Assembly: GCA_964644845.1 (NCBI GenBank)
Contig: CAZXXS010000124.1
Location: 1 to 5,189, forward strand
DNA length: 5,189 nucleotides
Direction: 5' to 3'
From: Geothermovivens sp964644845
GTDB lineage: Bacteria; Zhuqueibacterota; Zhuqueibacteria; Oleimicrobiales; Geothermoviventaceae
This document shows, one piece after another, positions 1 to 5,189 of the stretch. The first letter of the stretch is position 1. Each line of letters starts with the position of its first letter. Under the pieces are notes generated by a model. That model made no database searches. It saw only the letters and a program-made list of their open reading frames with translations, and had not been told where the DNA came from. A program made the position numbers and the translations under genes.

Positions 1-1081
1 GTTAAGGGAATCCAGCAACCGGCGTACCAGCACCACGGTTTCTTTTGTCGAAAAAACGGCCGCAGTCGTTCATTCCGCGGGTCCAGAACAGGGAAGTTCG
101 AAGAAACGTGTCGAAAAACACACAGTCCGCACCCCTACCTGTGTGGGTCTTGACACAGAGCGTCGCCGAGACCCGACTCGCCCCTCCTACGTGCTTGCTC
201 ACACGAGAGCCCCGCTGACACTCCACGACCCACGAGCAAGGTAGCAGCCGGAAGTAGCTGCAGCGAACACCACTGCGTCGTTGCTGGCCCACACAAGCGG
301 GCGAACGAAGCACCAGCTGACCGAGTTTCCTACGGGGCACGCGGGTCCAGCGCAGCCGAATCGAAATCCAAACGGTCGGAGGATCCAAGAGTTTTCCCTC
401 CGTCGCGCAGATCACGCGAACCGCGCTTCAGGAACCGAATCTGTGCAGACACACACGTCGGTAGTCTCCCCCCGTAACCGGTTCTCATCCAGACTGGGTT
501 GTGCTCGTGGTGTACGGCCGGAAACGTACGCCAGCACGCTGGGCCCTACCTGAGGCAGGAATCCCGCTTTTCGGACCGTTTGCCAGTTCAGGGCCCCTTT
601 TCCGCACGGGCACGGTACGCGTGAGCGTCGCAACGTGTCAACGTAGCAGAAACCGGGCACGGCCCCAGAACGGCCAACCGCGACGCAGAACCTCCTCTCC
701 GCCGTAACCCCAGCGTTGAAGGGATTCTCGCCGCACAGAGGCAACCGTCCTCAACTCCACAGCGCCTCTGCCAAGAAGTCAAGGGTTCCCTGGTCGGGTT
801 CCAGAAGTTCGCGGGGAAACATGTGAGTCGTTAGGCTTGCCAGTACCCACAGACTGCCGCGGAGAATCTGACCTGGCGCCCAGACCAAGTCGATCCCCTT
901 CCTGTACGCGGAGGATGCCGGAAGATTCAGAGGTTCACACGGTTGCTCCAGGATCTGGTCCCTGGCGAAACGGTGCTCCCCCCTTCGTCCCGAAGACTCT
1001 TCCTACCAGCAACAACCAAGCGGCTTTGAGGTGCCCGCGAGCTTTTCCGAAACAGCGAACCAATCACCGCCCACACTCAAC
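1..1081. other. Long region with no supportable gene
   Basis: I see no credible coding region here. Open frames exist on both strands (for example 2-415 −, 412-744 −, 281-553 + and 837-1181 +). Their translations are rich in Arg, Cys, Thr, Ser and Pro and lack regular hydrophobic-core patterning. They have no recognisable domain, and I saw no convincing ribosome binding site in front of them. I also see no tRNA-like T-loop, no rRNA segment, no transposase fragment and no terminal repeats. Base composition resembles the flanking genes, so the stretch does not stand out as recently acquired by that crude measure. It could be a long regulatory or intergenic region, a heavily decayed gene, or the site of a structured RNA that I cannot recognise by eye. 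Confidence 0.6.
108..158. repeat. Overlapping inverted repeats with alternative pairings
   Basis: CACACAG at 119-125 is a perfect 7-base inverted match to CTGTGTG at 139-145. The same CTGTGT (139-144) is also a perfect 6-base inverted match to ACACAG at 153-158, with an 8-base loop. A shorter GTGT (108-111) can pair with ACAC (118-121). The middle arm can therefore join only one of two hairpins at a time, an arrangement also found in attenuators and switching RNAs. No gene follows closely on either strand, and short GT/CA-rich arms can arise by chance, so the function is unknown. Confidence 0.35.
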
Positions 1082-1110
1082 TTGCGTTTCTGGGCGAGAA
1101 ACTGTAAACT
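1082..1110 (+). promoter_or_regulatory. Weak candidate sigma-70-like promoter for the sulfatase
   Basis: TTGCGT (1082-1087) and TAAACT (1105-1110) are separated by 17 bases, the ideal spacing for a housekeeping promoter. The −35 box matches TTGACA at only three positions and the −10 box matches TATAAT at four. It would give a leader of about 85 bases before the sulfatase start. The location and spacing fit, but the boxes are weak, and boxes this poor occur often by chance. The true promoter could lie elsewhere in the long upstream region. Confidence 0.25.
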
Positions 1111-1189
1111 CGAATGCGCAACCTTCAACAGGCGCCCCCGTTACTGGGTTTTGTTCGCGGCTTGGAAGCTTGGCGATTTGATCAATCTT

Positions 1190-1194
1190 GGGAG
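1190..1194 (+). promoter_or_regulatory. Ribosome binding site that sets the sulfatase start
   Basis: GGGAG sits 7 bases before the ATG at 1202. The reading frame stays open upstream through an earlier ATG at 1031. This site, together with the Tat signal that begins immediately after the 1202 ATG, decides in favour of 1202. Confidence 0.7.
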
Positions 1195-1201
1195 CTTGAC
1201 C

Positions 1202-2791
1202 ATGGAATCAGGTGAAATCACCCGGCGCGATTTTCTCAAAACCGGCGCCACTCTGGCAGCCGGAGTCGCTGCTTTTCCCAGCCCTTTCGTCAAAGCAGGC
1301 GGCAATTCGGGTAACCAGCCAAACATCCTGCTTCTGTTTGCGGACCAGCACCGCGGTGACGTTCTCGGGTGCGCCGGCGACTCACTGGTACGCACCCCGG
1401 CGCTGGATCGTCTGGCCAACGAGGGAACCCGTTTTGACCGGGCCTACACACCGAGTCCGGTTTGTGTGCCGGCACGGTACGCGCTGCTGACCGGCCGCTA
1501 CCCGCACCGCAACGGCTGCGCAAACAACGGAGACCCCATGAGCCCGCGGCTGCCTACAATTCCCGGTCTTCTCAGTACCGCAGGCTACCAGACAATCGGA
1601 ATTGGCAAGATGCATTTTCATCCCGTCCGGGGGCCTTTTGGATTTGAGAAGCTGCTCCTGAGCGAAGAAATCCCGGCCAGCCCGGAAGAGGACGAGTTCC
1701 TGCGCGACCTGATCGCAGCCGGGTTCAGTCACGTGCACGAGCCGCACGGTGTCCGCAGCGAGCTGTACTACATCCCCCAGGTTTCGCAACTGCCGGCCCA
1801 GTTGCACACTACATCCTGGACCGCCGACCGAACTCTCGATTTCCTGCGTCAGCGCGACCGTTCGCGCCCTTTCTTCGTGTGGACGAGTTTCATCAAACCG
1901 CACCCCCCGTTCGACCCACCTGTTCCCTGGAACAAACTGTACCGCGACTGGGAAATGCCGCTACCCGCCCGCCAACCTGACCCTGACCTTGTGACTTGGC
2001 ACATGCGTTTTCAGAACCACTACAAGCGCCGGGACGCAGGAACGGATGAAAACCTCGTCCGGGCTCTCCGTGCAGCCTACTACGCTTCAGTCTCCTTTGT
2101 GGACTACAACATCGGGCGCATCCTGGAGGAGCTCGAAAAACAAGGTGAGCTGGACCGAACTTTGATCGTGTACGCCGCTGATCACGGGGAATTGCTCGGG
2201 GACTACGGTTCGTGGGGCAAGCGCTGTTTTTACGACCCCTCCGCACGCGTCCCGCTGATTGTTCGCTGGCCCGAGCACGTACCGGAAGGTCACGTCTGCC
2301 GCGCGCCCGCCTCGCTGGTCGACTTACTCCCAACGTTCCTTTCAGCCGCCGGTCTCAAGTGGAAACACCTCGGCACCGACGGCGAACCGCTTGACCGCGT
2401 TGCGATGGGTCAAAGTGAACGGCCCTTCGTCCTCGGTCAGCTTGCCCACCGCAGCCACGGCGTCTACTTCCTCTTCGACGGACGCAACAAGTACATCTAC
2501 TCCGCACCGGACCGCCGCGAATACCTCCTCGATCTTGAGGAGGATCCACTCGAGCGAAGAAACCTCGCAGGCACGTTCGAAACGCGCACCCACAATCTGC
2601 GCCGTCAACTGATTTCTCGTTTCCGCGAGGACCACTACAACGAGCCGCTGGATGCCAAAGGAGAGAATTGGGCCCGGTTTGAGCGCCCAGCCGAGCCCGA
2701 GCCTCCTCCTTCGCATTTCAAACAGGACGCCCGCTGGACCGACCCGTACCTGCACATTCCGGGTTACGAGCGCACAGCGTCCGAAGGCTGA
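1202..2791 (+). CDS. Tat-exported type I (formylglycine-dependent) sulfatase
   Basis: A 529-residue enzyme expected to hydrolyse sulfate esters outside the cytoplasm. The N-terminus carries a Tat signal (TRRDFLK, residues 7-13) followed by a short hydrophobic stretch; cleavage near VKA (30-32) is plausible. The sulfatase core follows: a metal-site strand ending in ADQ (47-49), then CVPAR (88-92) in CVPARYALLTG, where Cys88 is the residue expected to be converted to formylglycine. Next come GKMHFH (135-140), KPHPPF (232-237), the metal-binding pair Asp327-His328 in AADHGE, and GSWGKR (336-341) before a DPSARVPLIV strand (345-354). Length and motif order match complete family S1 sulfatases, so no truncation is evident. 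The usual second metal Asp is replaced by Gln49, as in the ADQ-type branch that includes choline sulfatases. Tat export of the folded protein is compatible with cytoplasmic formylglycine formation. The substrate is unknown; the nearby KDG kinase suggests, but does not prove, a sulfated uronate-containing glycan. The frame is open back to 1031, but that extension does not look like protein. Confidence 0.93.
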   Translation: MESGEITRRDFLKTGATLAAGVAAFPSPFVKAGGNSGNQPNILLLFADQHRGDVLGCAGDSLVRTPALDRLANEGTRFDRAYTPSPVCVPARYALLTGRYPHRNGCANNGDPMSPRLPTIPGLLSTAGYQTIGIGKMHFHPVRGPFGFEKLLLSEEIPASPEEDEFLRDLIAAGFSHVHEPHGVRSELYYIPQVSQLPAQLHTTSWTADRTLDFLRQRDRSRPFFVWTSFIKPHPPFDPPVPWNKLYRDWEMPLPARQPDPDLVTWHMRFQNHYKRRDAGTDENLVRALRAAYYASVSFVDYNIGRILEELEKQGELDRTLIVYAADHGELLGDYGSWGKRCFYDPSARVPLIVRWPEHVPEGHVCRAPASLVDLLPTFLSAAGLKWKHLGTDGEPLDRVAMGQSERPFVLGQLAHRSHGVYFLFDGRNKYIYSAPDRREYLLDLEEDPLERRNLAGTFETRTHNLRRQLISRFREDHYNEPLDAKGENWARFERPAEPEPPPSHFKQDARWTDPYLHIPGYERTASEG

Positions 2792-2905
2792 GACTCCGAC
2801 TCGAATTCCTGCCAGTGCAGCAGCGAGCGGTTCACGCGAGCACCGTTCAGACCCTTCAGCCCGAAACGCTTGGTAGGGGGTGACGGGTCAATGCTGCCAG
2901 GTAAG

Positions 2906-2943
2906 AACAAAAGGAGGGTGCCCCAACTCGGGAGCACCCTCCT
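2906..2943 (-). terminator. Intrinsic terminator of the kinase–hydrolase operon
   Basis: A 10-base-pair stem (2912-2921 with 2934-2943) is capped by an additional CCC/GGG pairing (2922-2924 with 2930-2932) across a one-base bulge. Read on the − strand, the stem is followed by TTTGTTC, a reasonable U-tract, and it lies 26 bases past the hydrolase stop codon. On the + strand the stem is followed only by CTCTTAG, so termination of the convergent sulfatase transcript here would be weaker, though the same hairpin may serve both. I see nothing else of note in the rest of the gap (2792-2905). Confidence 0.85.
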
Positions 2944-2968
2944 CTCTTAGTCGACGAAGAGTGTTTTC

Positions 2969-3859
2969 TCACCGTTTCCAGGGAGGGATCTCTGGCAAGA
3001 GCTTCTCGAATTCCTCGATCAGCTTCCGCTCGTACTCCCCAGCGTAAGTACCTTCGAAGAAGCGGTCGATTGCCTCTTCGTAGAAACGCTGCCAAGATTC
3101 TTCCTCGTGGCCCGGATTGATTGGGTAGAAAAGCGCGTCGTTGGCCCGGGCCGCTTTCAGGTCACCGGGCGCGTCGCCGACCATCAACATGTGTCCTGCC
3201 GGGTATTTGCCACCAGCCGCCAGTCGTAGGTGTTCTGTCTTTGTTCCCAGCTCCTGGCCGGCAATCAACGCCACGTACTGATCCAGGCCGTGTTCCCTCC
3301 ACTCCCGCTCCAGCGCCTCGGTAGGGGTCTGCGACACCACGATCACGTCTGCTTTTTCCCGCAGTTTTTCCAGGCTCTCCCGAACGTACGGGAAGGGCGG
3401 CACGCCTTTCACAATGTCGGCAATCGTCCGGTTTACGGCTTCGCTCCACTCCAGGGTCTTTCTCAAAATCGGATCACCCGTCCTCTCCACCGCCTCTTTC
3501 AGAGTCGCGTTGCTGAGCGGAACACCGGAATTGACGTACTCGCGCAGACTGGGCACGTCCGGGATTTTCACACCGCGGCGCTGCACCTCGGGCCGTTCCT
3601 TCAGAAGGTCAAAAACCATGAGAAGGGCGGGAAACCGATTAGTGCCGCGCCACTTCGAGTACAAGTTCACGAATTCCGCTGCCTCGCGGGCGTACTTCGC
3701 CACCGGTTGCAGGTCCCAGTACTTGATGATGTTTGGAATGAAGCACTCTTTGTGCTTGATTTCCATTGAATCGAACACGCAGCCGTCCGAATCGAGACCA
3801 ACAAAGAAATCGTGTCTCGGTTTGAAGTTTCTCAACACATCCTGACCGTTGCCAGCCAT
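2969..3859 (-). CDS. HAD-superfamily hydrolase (probable phosphatase, substrate unknown)
   Basis: A 296-residue protein, probably cytoplasmic, with no signal peptide or membrane segment. All four HAD motifs are present in order. Motif I is DSDGCVFD (23-30), with nucleophile Asp23 and general acid/base Asp25. Motif II is Ser176 in VVSQTP, motif III is Lys207 in GTKTEH, and motif IV is GDAPGD (228-233) with Asp229 and Asp233 for Mg2+. The DxD form of motif I points to phosphatase or phosphomutase activity rather than dehalogenase. About 130 residues between motifs I and II form a probable helical C1-type cap, larger than in ordinary phosphoglycolate phosphatase or beta-phosphoglucomutase relatives. 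The C-terminus adds a charged helical tail (about 250-296). It is the second gene after the KDG kinase, which suggests a role with a phosphorylated sugar acid or clean-up of a side product (inference). The start is supported by GGAGG six bases upstream. A phosphomutase activity is not excluded. Confidence 0.88.
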   Translation of the reverse strand: MAGNGQDVLRNFKPRHDFFVGLDSDGCVFDSMEIKHKECFIPNIIKYWDLQPVAKYAREAAEFVNLYSKWRGTNRFPALLMVFDLLKERPEVQRRGVKIPDVPSLREYVNSGVPLSNATLKEAVERTGDPILRKTLEWSEAVNRTIADIVKGVPPFPYVRESLEKLREKADVIVVSQTPTEALEREWREHGLDQYVALIAGQELGTKTEHLRLAAGGKYPAGHMLMVGDAPGDLKAARANDALFYPINPGHEEESWQRFYEEAIDRFFEGTYAGEYERKLIEEFEKLLPEIPPWKR

Positions 3860-3865
3860 TGGTTT

Positions 3866-3870
3866 CCTCC
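3866..3870 (-). promoter_or_regulatory. Shine-Dalgarno site of the HAD hydrolase
   Basis: GGAGG on the − strand, six bases before the ATG at 3859. It fixes that start and shows that the second gene can be translated independently of the kinase 84 bases upstream. Confidence 0.8.
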
Positions 3871-3905
3871 ACTAAGTCGGTATTCACCGGCTCAACGCAA
3901 AGTAC

Positions 3906-3941
3906 CTGGCCAGACTCAGCGACTCCTTCCGGTTTGGCCAG
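3906..3941 (-). other. Hairpin between the kinase and hydrolase genes
   Basis: CTGGCCA (3906-3912) and TGGCCAG (3935-3941) are a perfect 7-base inverted repeat. Two further pairs can form beyond a single mismatch on the − strand, enclosing a loop of about 16-22 bases. The stem begins 2 bases after the kinase stop codon. On the − strand no run of T follows, so it is unlikely to be a strong intrinsic terminator. It may protect or process the upstream message, or reduce read-through so that the hydrolase is made at a different level; these roles are inferred from position only. Confidence 0.5.
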
Positions 3942-3943
3942 TT

Positions 3944-5029
3944 TCACCGCTTGATGCGCGCCGAGCCGCCTTTCATTACATGCTTCACTTCATCCAGGGT
4001 AATCATGCTGGTGTCGCCGCGGGTACTCTGCAGCAGAGCACCGTGGGCCGCACCGAAATTCACCACGTCCTGCGGCGGCATGTTGTTGAGAAAACCGTAG
4101 ATCATCCCGCTGCAGAAGCCGTCGCCGCCGCCCACACGGTCTTCAATCTCCAGCTTTTCGAACCGAACTGACTCGTAAAACTGCCCATCGTAGTACATGA
4201 TGGCTGACCAGTTGTTCAACAACCCGCTCAGTACCTCCCTGAGCGTGGTGGCAACAACCTGGATGTGCGGGTACGTCTCCACCACACGCTTAACCATCTT
4301 CTTGTAGGCCTCGATCGGAAGTTGCTTCAGGTTCTCGTCCACACCTTCTACCTCGAAGCCCAGGACTTTCTGAAAGTCCTCTTCGTTGCCGATTAGCACG
4401 GTGATGTAAGGCACCAGCTCCTTGGTCGTGGCGATGGCCTGTTCACTTGTCCACAGCTTGCTACGGAAATTCAGGTCGTAGCTCACGATTGTGCCCGCCT
4501 TGTGGGCGGCCTCCATGGCCTCTTTGACCACCTGAGCCGTCGTCTCGCTCAGCGCCGTGAAAATGCCGCCCGTGTGGAACCAGCGGACCCCGCGCTCCAC
4601 GAAAATGCGTTCCCAGTCGACCTCGCCGGGTTTCATGTGCGCCGCCGCAGAGTGGCCGCGGTCGTACATCGTAACACTGGCGCGTACACCGATGCCCACT
4701 TCCGTGAAGTTCAAGCCAATCCGGTCCCGCTTGCCCACGCCGTCGTACGGAACCCACACAACCTCACTGATGTCCATTCCGCTGGCGCGTGCGTGGTTTC
4801 GAATGAACCAGCCCAGGGGATTGTCGACCAGGCGAGACACCCAACCCGTGCGAAGTCCCAGGCGCGAGAGGGCGTACGCCACGTTGTACTCGCCACCTCC
4901 AGCCCAGGCTTCAAAGTACGGCGTCAGCTCAATGCGCTGGTGGCCAGGTGGACTCAGCCGAATCATGCATTCTCCAAGCGAAATCAGATCCAACTCACAG
5001 GCTTCTTTAGGCTTGATCTTCAACGGCAT
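3944..5029 (-). CDS. kdgK: 2-keto-3-deoxygluconate kinase (PfkB family)
   Basis: A 361-residue cytoplasmic ribokinase-type sugar kinase, predicted to phosphorylate 2-keto-3-deoxygluconate with ATP to KDPG in uronate and pectin-type catabolism. The N-terminal PfkB strand is LISLGECMIRLSP (15-27). The sugar-binding glycine region is GGGEYNVAYALSRLG (44-58), followed by SRLVDNPLG (65-73). YDLNFRSKLW (184-193) is the D-x-N-x-R segment characteristic of KDG kinases, and IGNEEDFQKVLG (213-224) is another typical KDG-kinase block. The ATP and catalytic motif is DRVGGGDGF (297-305), with Asp303 as catalytic base; this form replaces the classical DTxGAGD but is familiar in bacterial KDG kinases. Length is slightly above the usual 310-350. 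The frame extends upstream to 5176, but a perfect Shine-Dalgarno site sits before the ATG at 5029 and the extension crosses the promoter candidate. It is the first gene of the pair with the HAD hydrolase. A related hexulosonate or other keto-sugar-acid substrate cannot be excluded. Confidence 0.88.
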   Translation of the reverse strand: MPLKIKPKEACELDLISLGECMIRLSPPGHQRIELTPYFEAWAGGGEYNVAYALSRLGLRTGWVSRLVDNPLGWFIRNHARASGMDISEVVWVPYDGVGKRDRIGLNFTEVGIGVRASVTMYDRGHSAAAHMKPGEVDWERIFVERGVRWFHTGGIFTALSETTAQVVKEAMEAAHKAGTIVSYDLNFRSKLWTSEQAIATTKELVPYITVLIGNEEDFQKVLGFEVEGVDENLKQLPIEAYKKMVKRVVETYPHIQVVATTLREVLSGLLNNWSAIMYYDGQFYESVRFEKLEIEDRVGGGDGFCSGMIYGFLNNMPPQDVVNFGAAHGALLQSTRGDTSMITLDEVKHVMKGGSARIKR

Positions 5030-5033
5030 TTGG

Positions 5034-5040
5034 CACCTCC
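5034..5040 (-). promoter_or_regulatory. Strong Shine-Dalgarno site that sets the kdgK start
   Basis: GGAGGTG on the − strand is fully complementary to the anti-Shine-Dalgarno core, and it ends 4 bases before the ATG at 5029. It selects this ATG over the upstream in-frame ATG at 5176, giving a protein of the family's normal length. Confidence 0.85.
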
Positions 5041-5092
5041 AAAGGCTAAGGCCATTCCACGCCTTCCACAGCTTTCTTACGAAACCGCCGAA

Positions 5093-5121
5093 AAGATACC
5101 GATAACATGCCAGATTTTCAA
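5093..5121 (-). promoter_or_regulatory. Candidate sigma-70-like promoter of the kdgK operon
   Basis: On the − strand, TTGAAA (5116-5121) and TATCTT (5093-5098) are separated by exactly 17 bases. They match the housekeeping consensus at five of six and four of six positions. Transcription would start near 5086, giving a leader of about 57 bases before kdgK. I see no clear palindromic operator over the promoter. The remaining bases to the window edge (5122-5189) hold no gene I can support. Confidence 0.55.
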
Positions 5122-5189
5122 GCGAAATTGCGGTACGAGCTACCTCTTCGGCTAACGGGTCGGCATGCAAAGACACGTCAGTTGGCCCC

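Noticed and set aside
297..305. placeholder
   Set aside because: Residue-level note on kdgK: the GGGD form of the catalytic motif (in place of GAGD) was considered as a defect, but DRVGGGD is a familiar form in bacterial KDG kinases and keeps the catalytic Asp303. The numbers given here are protein residues, not bases; in the DNA the motif lies at about 4115-4141 on the − strand.
76..350. 11-base direct repeat CGCGGGTCCAG at 76-86 and 340-350
   Set aside because: A single pair of this length in more than a kilobase of GC-rich sequence is compatible with chance. The flanks do not extend the match and there is no sign of an insertion between the copies.
2..415. Open frame of 137 codons on the − strand
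   Set aside because: The translation is rich in Arg and Cys with no domain-like pattern and no clear ribosome binding site.
412..744. Open frame of 110 codons on the − strand
   Set aside because: It has no recognisable family and atypical composition. A decayed gene cannot be fully excluded, but nothing supports calling one.
837..1181. Open frame of 114 codons on the + strand just before the sulfatase
   Set aside because: It is dominated by Pro, Ser, Arg and Thr with no hydrophobic core, and has no clear Shine-Dalgarno site.
1178..1185. TTGATCAA palindrome just upstream of the sulfatase, as an operator
   Set aside because: The symmetry ends at 8 bases and there is no second copy, so it is not distinguishable from chance.
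1031..1201. N-terminal extension of the sulfatase to the ATG at 1031
   Set aside because: It would bury the Tat signal 57 residues inside the protein. The ATG at 1202 has a ribosome binding site and starts directly at the signal.
3230..3845. Long + strand open frames opposite the HAD hydrolase gene (3230-3769 and 3414-3845)
   Set aside because: They are antisense shadows of a gene with complete catalytic motifs and show no domain of their own.
4502..5155. Long + strand open frames opposite kdgK
   Set aside because: They are antisense shadows of kdgK, with no recognisable domain.
5030..5176. N-terminal extension of kdgK to the ATG at 5176
   Set aside because: The extension crosses a promoter candidate and a perfect Shine-Dalgarno site, and the family has no such leader.

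Overview
The window looks like bacterial chromosome, moderately GC-rich, with strong GGAGG-type Shine-Dalgarno sites. It carries a carbohydrate-use locus: a Tat-exported, formylglycine-type sulfatase on the + strand, and a convergent − strand pair made of a PfkB-family 2-keto-3-deoxygluconate (KDG) kinase and a HAD-superfamily hydrolase. Exported sulfatases beside uronate-catabolism genes are typical of polysaccharide degraders in the Planctomycetes-Verrucomicrobia-Lentisphaerae group. That taxonomic reading is an inference from gene content and style; nothing in the window fixes it.

Layout. Positions 1 to about 1200 hold no gene I can defend. Several open frames cross this stretch, but all have implausible composition and none has a recognisable domain. 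It contains a small set of overlapping inverted repeats (108-158) and, near its right end, a weak promoter candidate and a ribosome binding site for the sulfatase. The sulfatase runs from 1202 to 2791 (+). The 177-base convergent gap that follows holds a good intrinsic terminator (2906-2943), whose T-tract serves the − strand operon. The HAD hydrolase (3859 to 2969, −) is downstream of the KDG kinase (5029 to 3944, −). They are 84 bases apart, and a hairpin begins 2 bases after the kinase stop codon. A sigma-70-like promoter (5093-5121, −) lies about 60 bases upstream of the kinase start.

How the genes may work together (inference). The sulfatase would remove sulfate esters from a glycan outside the cytoplasm. 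Uronic acid released from that glycan would reach KDG by isomerisation and dehydration or by lyase chemistry. The kinase would make 2-keto-3-deoxy-6-phosphogluconate (KDPG), which an aldolase outside this window would split into pyruvate and glyceraldehyde 3-phosphate. The HAD protein has a full set of phosphatase motifs, but its substrate cannot be read from sequence. The sulfatase is on the opposite strand, so its link to the same pathway rests on proximity alone.

I found no CRISPR array, mobile element, tRNA or rRNA. I do not see a clearly new system. The points most worth following up are the unexplained HAD partner of the kinase, the hairpin between the two genes, and the long upstream stretch without a gene.
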